The translations under genes and the position numbers were made by a program. Shown here one piece after another: positions 8,840-16,680 of a stretch of 64,000 bases of DNA. Source of the DNA: Brenneria goodwinii (GTDB lineage: Bacteria; Pseudomonadota; Gammaproteobacteria; Enterobacterales; Enterobacteriaceae); NCBI RefSeq assembly GCF_002291445.1, contig NZ_CP014137.1, positions 558,001 through 622,000 on the forward strand, given 5' to 3'. Each line of letters opens with the position of its first letter. Position 1 is the stretch's first letter. The notes below the pieces were generated by a model that searched no databases, was not told the DNA's origin, and saw only the letters and a program-made list of their open reading frames with translations.

Positions 8840-9802
8840 TCAGCGTTTGGCCGCCACCCGCGAAGCGCCAAGCCGTTTGCGATCGTGCGGACGTTCAAAA
8901 TCCACCAGCGGACCTAATGGCACGATGCCGGTAGGGTTCAGCCACCGGATGTCATAGTAACCGGCCTTGATATGCCCGATATTGACGGTCTCTTTCACGC
9001 CGGGCCATTGATACAGTTCGCGCAGGTAGTTCGACAGATTAGGATAATCTTCGATACGGCGGAGATTGCACTTGAACGCGCCATGATAGGCGACGTCAAA
9101 ACGCACCAGCGTCACGAACAGACGCCAGTCGGCTTCGGTCAGCGTATCGCCGGCGATGTAACGGCGCGTTGCCAGATGCGCTTCTACCTTATCCAGCGTC
9201 GAAAACAGGACGGTCACCGCCTGGTTATAGCTCTCCTGCGTTTTGGCGAAACCGGTTTTATAGACGCCGTTGTTGATGCCGTGGTAAATGGTTTCGTTCC
9301 AGCGGTCGATCTCGCCGCGTAGCGTGGGCGGATAGAAATCGAGGTTGTTGTCGGTCAGTCGGTCAAAGTCATCGTTCAGGATACGGATAATATCCGCCGA
9401 TTCATTGTTGACGATGCGTCCTTCCTGACGGTCCCATAAAACGGGCACCGACACTTTCCCGGTGTAGTGGGGATCGGTTGCGGTATACAACTGATGAAGG
9501 AAACGGATAGGGCCAAGCTGTTCGCCCGCATCCTGCGGCTTACTGAATTCCCAGCCGTTATCTCTGATGCAAGGCTCCGCGATGGAAAGCGTAATGACGT
9601 TTTCCAGCCCTTTCAGCTTACGGAAGATTAAGGCGCGAGAGGCCCATGGACAGAGGTAAGAGACAAAAAGCTGATAACGTCCGGGCTGTGCAACAATTTC
9701 ACTCTGACGGAATGTTGTCTCCTGCCGATGAAATGCGCCGTTTTTAATTTCTTCCGCCGCGACGTCGCCGCTAACCCATTTTCCATCCACTAAACCTGCC
9801 AT
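8840..9802 (-). CDS. yqjG: Glutathionyl-hydroquinone reductase
   Basis: A 320-residue Xi-class glutathione transferase. These enzymes reduce glutathionyl-hydroquinones to free hydroquinones, using a cysteine in the motif CPWA (SYLCPWASRAL, about residue 51). A thioredoxin-fold N-terminal half is followed by the all-helical half, and full length is present. In E. coli yqjG lies elsewhere, so its place between trhP and baeR marks the non-syntenic block here. A role in detoxifying plant phenolics or quinones would suit a plant-associated host; that is inference. Confidence 0.88.
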   Translation of the reverse strand: MAGLVDGKWVSGDVAAEEIKNGAFHRQETTFRQSEIVAQPGRYQLFVSYLCPWASRALIFRKLKGLENVITLSIAEPCIRDNGWEFSKPQDAGEQLGPIRFLHQLYTATDPHYTGKVSVPVLWDRQEGRIVNNESADIIRILNDDFDRLTDNNLDFYPPTLRGEIDRWNETIYHGINNGVYKTGFAKTQESYNQAVTVLFSTLDKVEAHLATRRYIAGDTLTEADWRLFVTLVRFDVAYHGAFKCNLRRIEDYPNLSNYLRELYQWPGVKETVNIGHIKAGYYDIRWLNPTGIVPLGPLVDFERPHDRKRLGASRVAAKR

Positions 9803-9960
9803 TACGCCTCTCTGTTAAATCTGATAATTATTGCCATGCGATAAAGCCTATCAGCCTGAGATAAAGAAAAAATGATAAATTTTTCACTGAGTCAGACAGA
9901 TTTTTTGACGAGTGGCGAAGACATGGAATATCGCCGGTTACGGGTTATTGACGCGTCGTC

Positions 9961-10512
9961 TTATCCGCGTTCTGCCGCCAGCAGTCCGTACAGCGCGGAG
10001 TCGGATGTTTTTCCATCAACAATCCAGCGTTCCCTTAACAGGCCTTCCTGAACGAAGGACTGGCGAGCCAATGTTTTGGCCGAGGCGATATTTCTGGCGT
10101 CGATTTCGGCCTCAAGCCGGTTCAATCCCAGCGTTCCAAAGGCGAAATCAATCAGGCCGGACAGCGCCTCGGCCATATAGCCTTTTCCCTGCGCGTCGGC
10201 TGCCAGGCAGTAACCGATTTCCGCCCGTCGGGATGCGGCATTAATATGGAAAAGGATACAGGTGCCGATGAGATGTCCGCCGTCTTTCATCTCTAACCCC
10301 AGCTTCATGTATTCGCCGGCGGACAGCGCCTGCCGATAGTTATCAATGGCCTCGAAAGCCTGTTCGATATGTCGCCACGGGAGCTGATTCCAAAATTTCA
10401 TCACGACCGGATCGGACATAAGGGCGAAAAAAGCCGGTACGTCATCACGGCGCAGCGGGCGTAATAATAAACGCGGAGTCTCAAGCGTGGTTGTTGCGGA
10501 AAATGACGCCAT
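9961..10512 (-). CDS. GNAT family N-acetyltransferase (RimJ/RimL type)
   Basis: A 183-residue acetyltransferase with a complete GNAT fold. It begins with the TPRLLLRPLRRDDVPAF start typical of the RimJ/RimL group, and the acetyl-CoA site is in AEIGYCLAADAQGKGYM (Q-x-x-G-x-G/A type). Members of this group acetylate protein N-termini or small amines; the substrate here cannot be told. It lies in the inserted block between trhP and baeR and shows no clear operon with its neighbours. Confidence 0.8.
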   Translation of the reverse strand: MASFSATTTLETPRLLLRPLRRDDVPAFFALMSDPVVMKFWNQLPWRHIEQAFEAIDNYRQALSAGEYMKLGLEMKDGGHLIGTCILFHINAASRRAEIGYCLAADAQGKGYMAEALSGLIDFAFGTLGLNRLEAEIDARNIASAKTLARQSFVQEGLLRERWIVDGKTSDSALYGLLAAERG

Positions 10513-10545
10513 AACCGTTATCCCATTAATCGTAAATTATCTTTT

Positions 10546-10998
10546 TTAGCACAGTTGGCGCGGCCATGAAACGGTAAGGGCAATGACCTGTCTCTCCTGG
10601 TTATTCAACGGCCGTTCGCAATACTCGCAACTGAGATATAAGATCGCATCGTTACCGTCTGACTCGCTACTGTATCCGGAATGGGCGGCTATTTCCTCTA
10701 ATAGCGCTTTTGTCACTGGCGCGGCGTGAAAGTGGCAGTTGAATCCGTGGGAAAAGCCTAACTTGTAGAAAACGACCTTGATTGGCTGACAGAATGTAGT
10801 CAGGAGTTGCTCTGTCATTTTCAGCACTGTTCCCATTTCTGATAATGCTGATGGACTTAACTCGCTTAATTCTGTTACCGCTTCTTTTGCCGGGACGATC
10901 AGATAACCTGGATAGCGGGCATCCCACCGATGGCTGACCTGCCAACAGTCGGTGCTGAAAATAATATCTCTGAACGTGCGTTCGTCCGGGGCCGGAGG
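10546..10998 (-). pseudogene. 5'-truncated HIT-family gene fused to toxin-derived DNA
   Basis: The frame encodes the C-terminal part of a HIT-family (histidine triad) nucleotide hydrolase: CWQVSHRWDARYPGYL is typical of the N-terminal strand region and FNCHFHAAP carries the His motif. The start is lost. Upstream in the same frame the codons read PDERTFRD, which is not HIT sequence but matches residues 385-391 (DERTFRD) of the PAAR effector encoded at 11316-12818, and an in-frame TAA lies at 10999-11001. A start at the internal ATG (10836) would give only 96 residues without the N-terminal strands. It is best read as a HIT gene broken when the effector cassette arrived. Confidence 0.7.
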
Positions 10999-11005
10999 TT
11001 ATCCC
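10967..11005. repeat. Partial direct copy of effector-gene DNA (copy 2; copy 1 at 11647-11696)
   Basis: Positions 10967-10988 are identical over 22 bases to 11647-11668 inside the PAAR effector gene. A second identical block of 11 bases (GAGGTTATCCC) is at 10995-11005 and 11686-11696. Between the blocks this copy is 11 bases shorter, which shifts the frame. It marks a recombination scar at the edge of the effector-immunity cassette. Confidence 0.8.
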
Positions 11006-11064
11006 TCTCATAAAATAGGCGCAGCCCATTCGAAACTATTTTATAAATGTGCTGCTCGTATGAT

Positions 11065-11319
11065 TTATTGAACCTCTCCCCCTGATATCTGAATAATGAG
11101 GTCGGAGGCGTAAAATTTTTTACCGAGTAAAGTCTCCAGCGACTTTGCTTGCTCTATATTTACATTAAAGCCGGCAATGCCATTTAAAAAGGCTCTTTCA
11201 GCATCTGAACTCCACCCCATGATCTTTGAAACCTCATGCACTTTTTCTTTTGGAATTTCTATTTCAGATTTTAACATTTCTGTATGCTTGTCGAATAATT
11301 CAACGGAATATATTATCAT
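11065..11319 (-). CDS. Putative immunity protein for the E3-type effector
   Basis: An 84-residue, slightly acidic protein (13 Asp/Glu against 9 Lys/Arg) with no signal peptide or membrane segment. Its ATG overlaps the effector stop by 4 bases (ATGA), the usual arrangement of a cytosolic immunity protein that protects the producer and its siblings. The sequence does not look like the classical cloacin/colicin E3 immunity protein, though the size is the same (about 85). The YSVELFDKHTE start recalls small uncharacterised families found beside PAAR toxins. The gene is visibly richer in A+T than the backbone, a sign of transfer. The role rests on context. Confidence 0.65.
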   Translation of the reverse strand: MIIYSVELFDKHTEMLKSEIEIPKEKVHEVSKIMGWSSDAERAFLNGIAGFNVNIEQAKSLETLLGKKFYASDLIIQISGGEVQ

Positions 11320-12818
11320 TTTTCCACCTTTCTGCTGGGATCTGCCGGCTTGGTTTGTTTACCTGTTGTGGGGTCAAATTCACCGATATGTCTGCGGCCT
11401 GAACGATCATAAATTTCGACGGTGCCATGTTGAGAATCCCATTCGTAAATTCTCCCTTCAGAATCCTTCCATCTTGCCCTGAGCTGTCCACTGCTACCTT
11501 GAATAGGTGTTTTTCGAGGTGCCCTTTTTGCATCAGGAAATGCGGGTAATGGTGTATGCCCTTTCGGAGAAACATGATATTTATGGTCATTATTCAGATA
11601 AATATAAATCGGATCAAAAATCCCGTCGGGATGAACCAGAATATAGTCTCTGAACGTGCGTTCGTCCGAGGTCGGCGTTTCCGTTGAGGTTATCCCCTGA
11701 ATCTCGTCTTCCGGGTGAACCAGTATATTCGAAGGGATATAAACGTCGTCCTGATTACCCGTATGGGGCGGAGCGGTGAATACGGGATTATCCGGCGTCC
11801 ATACCAATGTCGGTGAATCGGTGCCGTCCTCGTAAAATTCGTAATTTTCGGTTGCCGCATTCTTATGCAACATTCTGACCGGAACCTTACCCAGTCCGCC
11901 CTCGGCGCCGACATGATAGCCCTTCGGAGTAAGGACGCCATATTTGTCCGGTTCCCATCGGAATCTGACGCGCGTTTCCGCATCGCCTTGCGTTTTGGCC
12001 GCTTGCTCCAGCCGCATCCGATCGATGAAATCCTGCTCGCCGCTGTTAAGTTTGGGTGAGTAAAACATACCGAAGACGAACAGTGTACCCGGATGAGGTG
12101 CCAACCATCGCCCGGCGGTTTTCAGGCCGCCGCCCAGGTATTCCAGCGCGGTAAGCAAAGTCTCGCCCGCCGTACCGGCAGTTGCTGTGATGCCGGCGGT
12201 GGCCGCAAGGCTTGTCGCTCCCATCGCCGCTGCTGGAGCATACCCAAGCGAAAGAGCGCGTTTATCTTCCTGTTGCGTCGTCTCCGTCACCGGGTTTTTT
12301 TGGCGCTTTGCCGACTGTGCGTGCTGAACAGGTTCGGACTCCGGGTGTTGAGCGGCGGGAGATGCTTTCCAGTAACTTACATAGCCAAAATTACGATGAG
12401 ATTCCGGTTCTATTCCCGCATCCGTGCATCCATTCTCCTTAAGACAGGATTTAGCGTAAACTGGAACAGGACGCATTGGTGTCGTCAGGTTGGAGGACGT
12501 GGCGGAAGGTGGAGCGGAAACGGCTGGCGATGATGAAAGCGTTGACCGGGAGGATGACTGGACGTACTGGCGCGTCGAGCCGAAGACAACATGCTGTGGG
12601 CAACGGCATGCCACTCTGTCCCCCGTCGCCACAAAAAGTTGATTCTCTCCCCAGCCTTCGGCGGTGCCGATGAGCGGGAACATCCCTTTACATTTATTAC
12701 ACCACGCTTTATCACCGGAAAGCGCAATAGCTTTACTGCCTTCGAACCATGATGAGGTAGCGGAAACAATATAGCCGTAGGTGGTTTTATCCCCGAAACA
12801 GGCTAGAGCGCGACTCAT
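11316..12818 (-). CDS. T6SS PAAR effector with pyocin-S and colicin E3-type 16S rRNase domains
   Basis: A 500-residue specialised effector. Residues 1-85 form a PAAR-like spike-tip domain with metal-type cysteines (CNKC at 40-43, CRC at 71-73). Residues 86-190 are a low-complexity linker and 195-250 an Ala/Gly-rich hydrophobic segment. Residues 275-395 resemble the pyocin S translocation-type domain (VRFRW, VPVRM, WTPDNPVF). The last 55 residues match the colicin E3 cytotoxic domain (IYEWDSQHG, DPTTGKQ). Counterparts of E3 Asp510, His513, Glu517 and Arg545 are all present (D461, H464, E468, R496), so cleavage of 16S rRNA at the decoding centre is expected. It would be loaded on a VgrG spike and injected into rivals. 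The immunity gene overlaps downstream. Confidence 0.88.
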   Translation of the reverse strand: MSRALACFGDKTTYGYIVSATSSWFEGSKAIALSGDKAWCNKCKGMFPLIGTAEGWGENQLFVATGDRVACRCPQHVVFGSTRQYVQSSSRSTLSSSPAVSAPPSATSSNLTTPMRPVPVYAKSCLKENGCTDAGIEPESHRNFGYVSYWKASPAAQHPESEPVQHAQSAKRQKNPVTETTQQEDKRALSLGYAPAAAMGATSLAATAGITATAGTAGETLLTALEYLGGGLKTAGRWLAPHPGTLFVFGMFYSPKLNSGEQDFIDRMRLEQAAKTQGDAETRVRFRWEPDKYGVLTPKGYHVGAEGGLGKVPVRMLHKNAATENYEFYEDGTDSPTLVWTPDNPVFTAPPHTGNQDDVYIPSNILVHPEDEIQGITSTETPTSDERTFRDYILVHPDGIFDPIYIYLNNDHKYHVSPKGHTPLPAFPDAKRAPRKTPIQGSSGQLRARWKDSEGRIYEWDSQHGTVEIYDRSGRRHIGEFDPTTGKQTKPADPSRKVEK

Positions 12819-12893
12819 AGAAAATCCTTTTTATCCACGATAAGCGCAATGGATGCTACCTTTTTTATCAATACTTTTCTATCCGCGAACTGG

Positions 12894-12915
12894 GCGTTTT
12901 TTATCAAAAAAACGC
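12894..12915. repeat. AT-rich inverted repeat between baeR and the PAAR effector gene
   Basis: GCGTTTTTT and AAAAAACGC surround a short A/T loop within an AT-rich 210-base gap. It lies downstream of baeR and upstream of the effector start on the minus strand. It could help end the mdt-bae transcript, but the stem has only three G-C pairs on each side, so this is a weak call. Confidence 0.35.
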
Positions 12916-13029
12916 TTTCCAATCGTTATTCAGAACACATCGGCCAGTTCGATGCACTTCTTCAGTGACTGATTTCAGCATTTCATAACGACCGGAGCGG
13001 ACACAAACGCGCAAAAAACCAACGAAAGT

Positions 13030-13752
13030 CTACACCAGTTCGCAGGGGGCGGCTTCCCAGCGATATCCCATACCGTAAACCGTACGGATAAAAGAGGTTT
13101 CCCCGTCAAGCAGCTCCAGCTTGCGGCGCAGGTTTTTGATATGGCTGTCGATGGTGCGATCGGTGACGACGCGATAGTCGTCATAAAGTTTATCCAGCAG
13201 CTCTTCCCGGGAAAAGACTTTGCCCGGTTCGGTGGACAACGTTTTGAGCAGGCGGAGTTCCGCGGGCGTCAGGTCAAGATTCTGCCCCAGATAGCTGGCC
13301 TGAAAGCTGCTTTTATCAATCAGCAGGGGGGATTTATCCGCCGGCTTTTGAGCCTCCGCCTGCCAGCCGCAACGGCGCAGCAGGGTTCTTACCCGCACCA
13401 CCACTTCGCGCGGGCTGAATGGTTTACAGATATAATCATCCGCGCCGATTTCCAGCCCCAACAGGCGATCGATTTCTTCGCTGCGGGCGGTGACCATAAT
13501 AATGGGAACGTTGGAAAACTGGCGGATCGTGCGGCACAGCGTCAGACCGTCGACGCCCGGCAGCATCAGATCCAGCAGGATCAGCGCCGGCGGATTTTGC
13601 TTAACCCAGTGAAGCACTTCGTTGCCGTTGTTTATCCAGTGGGTCTGAAAATCCGCGGCCTGTAGGTAATCAATCAACAACTGTCCCAGTTTGGGTTCGT
13701 CTTCAACGATCAGTACCGGTAACGGGTTAGCGGAAAAAGATTCTGTCATCAT
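13030..13752 (-). CDS. baeR: Two-component response regulator BaeR
   Basis: A 240-residue OmpR-family regulator, the same length as E. coli BaeR. The receiver domain has the acidic pair (VEDEP), phosphoacceptor Asp61 in LILLDLMLPG and the KPFSPRE lysine. The C-terminal winged helix contains TDRTIDSHIKNLRRKLE. It responds to envelope damage, indole and toxic compounds through BaeS and activates mdtABCD and spy-type genes. It is the last gene of mdtABCD-baeSR and starts 13 bases after the baeS stop. Confidence 0.95.
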   Translation of the reverse strand: MMTESFSANPLPVLIVEDEPKLGQLLIDYLQAADFQTHWINNGNEVLHWVKQNPPALILLDLMLPGVDGLTLCRTIRQFSNVPIIMVTARSEEIDRLLGLEIGADDYICKPFSPREVVVRVRTLLRRCGWQAEAQKPADKSPLLIDKSSFQASYLGQNLDLTPAELRLLKTLSTEPGKVFSREELLDKLYDDYRVVTDRTIDSHIKNLRRKLELLDGETSFIRTVYGMGYRWEAAPCELV

Positions 13753-13765
13753 TATTTCAGTTCTG

Positions 13766-15154
13766 TCATGGAAGGTTTCTATCTGGCGAATAATATAAGG
13801 GAAGCTCGACGGTAATCAGCAGACCACCCCATGGAGAGTGCTCAGCATACAGTCGTCCGCCGTGCGCCTCAACGATATTGTTACAGATAGCCAGCCCTAA
13901 TCCTGAACCGCCGCTGGCGCGGTTACGCGAGTTTTCCGCCCGGTAAAAACGCTCGAATATCAGCGTAAGCTGCTCATCGGTCACGCCCGGAGCGCTGTCC
14001 TGCCAGGTAATCACCAGCAGTTTCTGACGGGGAACGGCGCGTATTTCCAGTCTACCTTGTTCGTCCGTGTAACGCAGGCTGTTTTCCAGCAGGTTGTTAA
14101 ACAACTGGATTAAACGATCCGGATCGCCAAAGGTAGCGGCCTGCGCAGGGCAATCTACCGTCAGCGCAATGTGTTTTTTCTGGAAACGCTCATTAAAGGC
14201 GGCGATGGCGATGTGCAGCAGTTGTACGACATCCACGGCGCTTTTGCGATAGGTCAGCGTTCCCCGGTCGGATAGAGAGAGTTGGTGGAGGTCATCCACC
14301 AGCTTGGTCAAGGTCGTCACTTCCGCCTGTAACGAAAGCAACGAGCCGGCATTGGGTTGGCGGACGCCGTCCTGTAGCGCTTCCAGCTCACCGCGCAATA
14401 CCGCCAGCGGCGTGCGCAGCTCATGGGAAATATCCGCCATAAACGCGCGGCGCGACTGCTCATTTTTTTCCAATGCGCTGGCGAGCTGGTTAAAATCCTG
14501 CGCCAGTCGTCCCAATTCATCGCGCGTGGTTGCGGTGACGCGGGCGCTGAAATCGCCCGCCGCCAGATGGTGTATGCCATTAACCAGCCGTTTAACCGGC
14601 GCCAGCAGGCCGCGGGCGGTCAGCCAGGTGGCGAGGATCGCCAGCAAGGCGGTCAGCGCCACGATAAGCCAGCTGGTTTGCTGCTGTTGCCGATCAAAAT
14701 TGATATCGGCATTGCGCGTCAGGCGTTCGACGGGGGGCGCCACGACCCAGCCGACCGTCTGGCCCTGGACATCAATCTCCCGCCATATCCCTTCCGCCGG
14801 GGGCGACTGCGGGGGGCCGAACAGTATTTTTTTACCGGCATCCAGCACCCAGAGGCGAACGCGCCAGCCTTGTAGTGCGTTGTTGACGCCGTCTTCATTA
14901 CTCTGCTCCAGCGAATGCAGTATCTTGGAGACGAAACGTTCGTTGCTGCGCAAAAATGACCAATCGCCGTGCTGTTGGTATTGTTCCGCCAGCGTATCGC
15001 GCAACTGCACCACCCGCTGTTCATTACCGCGTTTAATGTAGTCGATAAATCCGCGTTCAAAGCTGACGCGAACGCCCCAGTGCATGGTGACCAGCACCAG
15101 CATGCAGGTGGCGAAAATGGCGAGGAACAGCTTAGCGGTGATGCCGAATTTCAT
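13766..15154 (-). CDS. baeS: Envelope-stress sensor histidine kinase BaeS
   Basis: A 462-residue inner-membrane sensor kinase. An N-terminal membrane helix (LFLAIFATCMLVLVTMHW) is followed by a periplasmic sensing domain and a second helix (WLIVALTALLAILATWL, about 180-197). After this come a HAMP segment, the phosphoacceptor box (FMADISHELRTPL), the N box (NLLENSLRYTDEQG) and the G boxes (GGSGLGLAICNNI). It autophosphorylates on the H-box His and passes the phosphate to BaeR. Its start is 8 bases after the mdtD stop, within the operon. Confidence 0.95.
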   Translation of the reverse strand: MKFGITAKLFLAIFATCMLVLVTMHWGVRVSFERGFIDYIKRGNEQRVVQLRDTLAEQYQQHGDWSFLRSNERFVSKILHSLEQSNEDGVNNALQGWRVRLWVLDAGKKILFGPPQSPPAEGIWREIDVQGQTVGWVVAPPVERLTRNADINFDRQQQQTSWLIVALTALLAILATWLTARGLLAPVKRLVNGIHHLAAGDFSARVTATTRDELGRLAQDFNQLASALEKNEQSRRAFMADISHELRTPLAVLRGELEALQDGVRQPNAGSLLSLQAEVTTLTKLVDDLHQLSLSDRGTLTYRKSAVDVVQLLHIAIAAFNERFQKKHIALTVDCPAQAATFGDPDRLIQLFNNLLENSLRYTDEQGRLEIRAVPRQKLLVITWQDSAPGVTDEQLTLIFERFYRAENSRNRASGGSGLGLAICNNIVEAHGGRLYAEHSPWGGLLITVELPLYYSPDRNLP

Positions 15155-15161
15155 GGTAGCC

Positions 15162-16565
15162 TCATGACCGACGGGAAAGCGTCGATTGTTTAACGGTATC
15201 TGGCGGAACGCGACTAAAGATTAATGCGGGCAACGCAATAATGACCGCCATACTGAGATAGGCATAGAGGAACACGCTGTGGGTTTCGGCGTTTCCCATC
15301 GCCATATGTTGTTGGGAAAACATGCCCAATAATAGCCCCGCAATACTGACGCCCAGGCTCATGGACAACTGCATTGTCATTGACAGCAGGCTGTTGCCGC
15401 CGCTGGCGAGGGCATCGGGCAGATCTTTCAGCGTCAGCGTATTCATGGTGGAAAAACGGATGGCGTTCACCGAACCGAGGAAAAACAGCACCACGGGTAT
15501 CAGCCAGATCCAGTTCATCATCGCCACCAGCGCAAATAGCAGGGTAACGAGCGCCAGCAGCAGCGTTGAGGTAATCAGCACCAGACGGTAGCCGAAACGG
15601 TTGACGATCTGCACCACTATCCGTTTGATCCCCATATTGCCCAGCACCATGGGAATCATCATTAGTCCGGCATGAAAAGGCGAGAACCCTATCCCTAACT
15701 GCAAGAATAGCGGCGTCATAAAGGGCAGCATGCCGTTGCCGATCCGCGCCAGAAACCCCCCGGTCAGCCCGATTGAAAAGGTTTGGGTATTGAACAGGTT
15801 CAAATTAAACAGCGCCCGGCTGTTATTGCGGGCATGCAGCCAGTAGCTCAGCAGGGCAATCAGCCCGACGGCGATCAGCGCAAAAATAACAATGGGCGGG
15901 ATGCCGAGATTGCCGTGCCCGTCCAGCGCCAGCGTCAGGGTCGCCATGCCGATGGCGAGCCACAAAAAGCCGCGAATATCAAAACGCTGGGTTTGCATGG
16001 TGTAATTGGGCATCAGCAGCCAGGTGGCTATCGCGCCGGCAATGCCGACCGGCAGATTAATCAGGAAAATCCAGTGCCAACTGGCGTACTCGACCAGAAA
16101 GCCGCCAAGCGCCGGTCCCAGCAACGGGCCAATCTGCCCCGGCAGCGTCACGAATGTCATCGCGGCCATATACTGATCGCGCGGCACGATTTTCATCACC
16201 GTCAGACGTCCCACCGGCACCATCATGGCGCCGCCGATGCCCTGCACCACCCGGGAGAGCACCAGTTCATTCAGGGTTTCCGCGCGTGCGCATAGCAGCG
16301 AGCCAAGGGTGAACAGCAGAATAGCGGAGAAGAAAATGTTTTTGACGCCGATACGATCCGCCAGCCAGCCGCTGGCGGGCAGCATAATGGCAACCGTTAA
16401 TACGTAGGACACAATCACGGAGTGCATATGCAGCGGGTTTTCGTTCAGGCTGACCGCCATTGAAGGCAGCGCGGTATTCACGATAGTGGTATCCAGCGTC
16501 TGCATAAAAAAGCCAAAGGCGACAATCCATAATTGCCAGCGAACGGAAGCGGGCTGAGTCAGCAT
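15162..16565 (-). CDS. mdtD: MFS transporter MdtD (DHA2 family)
   Basis: A 467-residue major facilitator protein with about 14 predicted membrane helices. It starts with the DHA2 motif region QTLDTTIVNTALPSMA and holds motif A (GWLADRIGVKN) and motif C (GPLLGPALGGFL). The family exports drugs or metabolites with the proton gradient; E. coli MdtD is not needed for MdtABC function, and later work links it to citrate/iron export. It lies fourth in mdtABCD-baeSR, 115 bases after mdtC and 7 bases before baeS. Confidence 0.9.
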   Translation of the reverse strand: MLTQPASVRWQLWIVAFGFFMQTLDTTIVNTALPSMAVSLNENPLHMHSVIVSYVLTVAIMLPASGWLADRIGVKNIFFSAILLFTLGSLLCARAETLNELVLSRVVQGIGGAMMVPVGRLTVMKIVPRDQYMAAMTFVTLPGQIGPLLGPALGGFLVEYASWHWIFLINLPVGIAGAIATWLLMPNYTMQTQRFDIRGFLWLAIGMATLTLALDGHGNLGIPPIVIFALIAVGLIALLSYWLHARNNSRALFNLNLFNTQTFSIGLTGGFLARIGNGMLPFMTPLFLQLGIGFSPFHAGLMMIPMVLGNMGIKRIVVQIVNRFGYRLVLITSTLLLALVTLLFALVAMMNWIWLIPVVLFFLGSVNAIRFSTMNTLTLKDLPDALASGGNSLLSMTMQLSMSLGVSIAGLLLGMFSQQHMAMGNAETHSVFLYAYLSMAVIIALPALIFSRVPPDTVKQSTLSRRS

Positions 16566-16680
16566 TATTCAGGATGCTCCTGATTGGAGAGGGCTAACAG
16601 AAAAATATGGCGACTTTCACGCACGAAACTTTCCTCAGTGTGACATGTTTTCTTCATGATGGTTGACGACGCGGCATCCT

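Noticed and set aside
10667..11029. A 120-codon minus-strand frame over the broken HIT gene
   Set aside because: It reads the region in another frame; only its first part continues the effector-like ITS segment before the frame shift, so it is not a gene of its own.
14304..15041. A 245-codon open frame antisense to baeS
   Set aside because: It overlaps a well-supported gene fully and has no homology or ribosome binding site.
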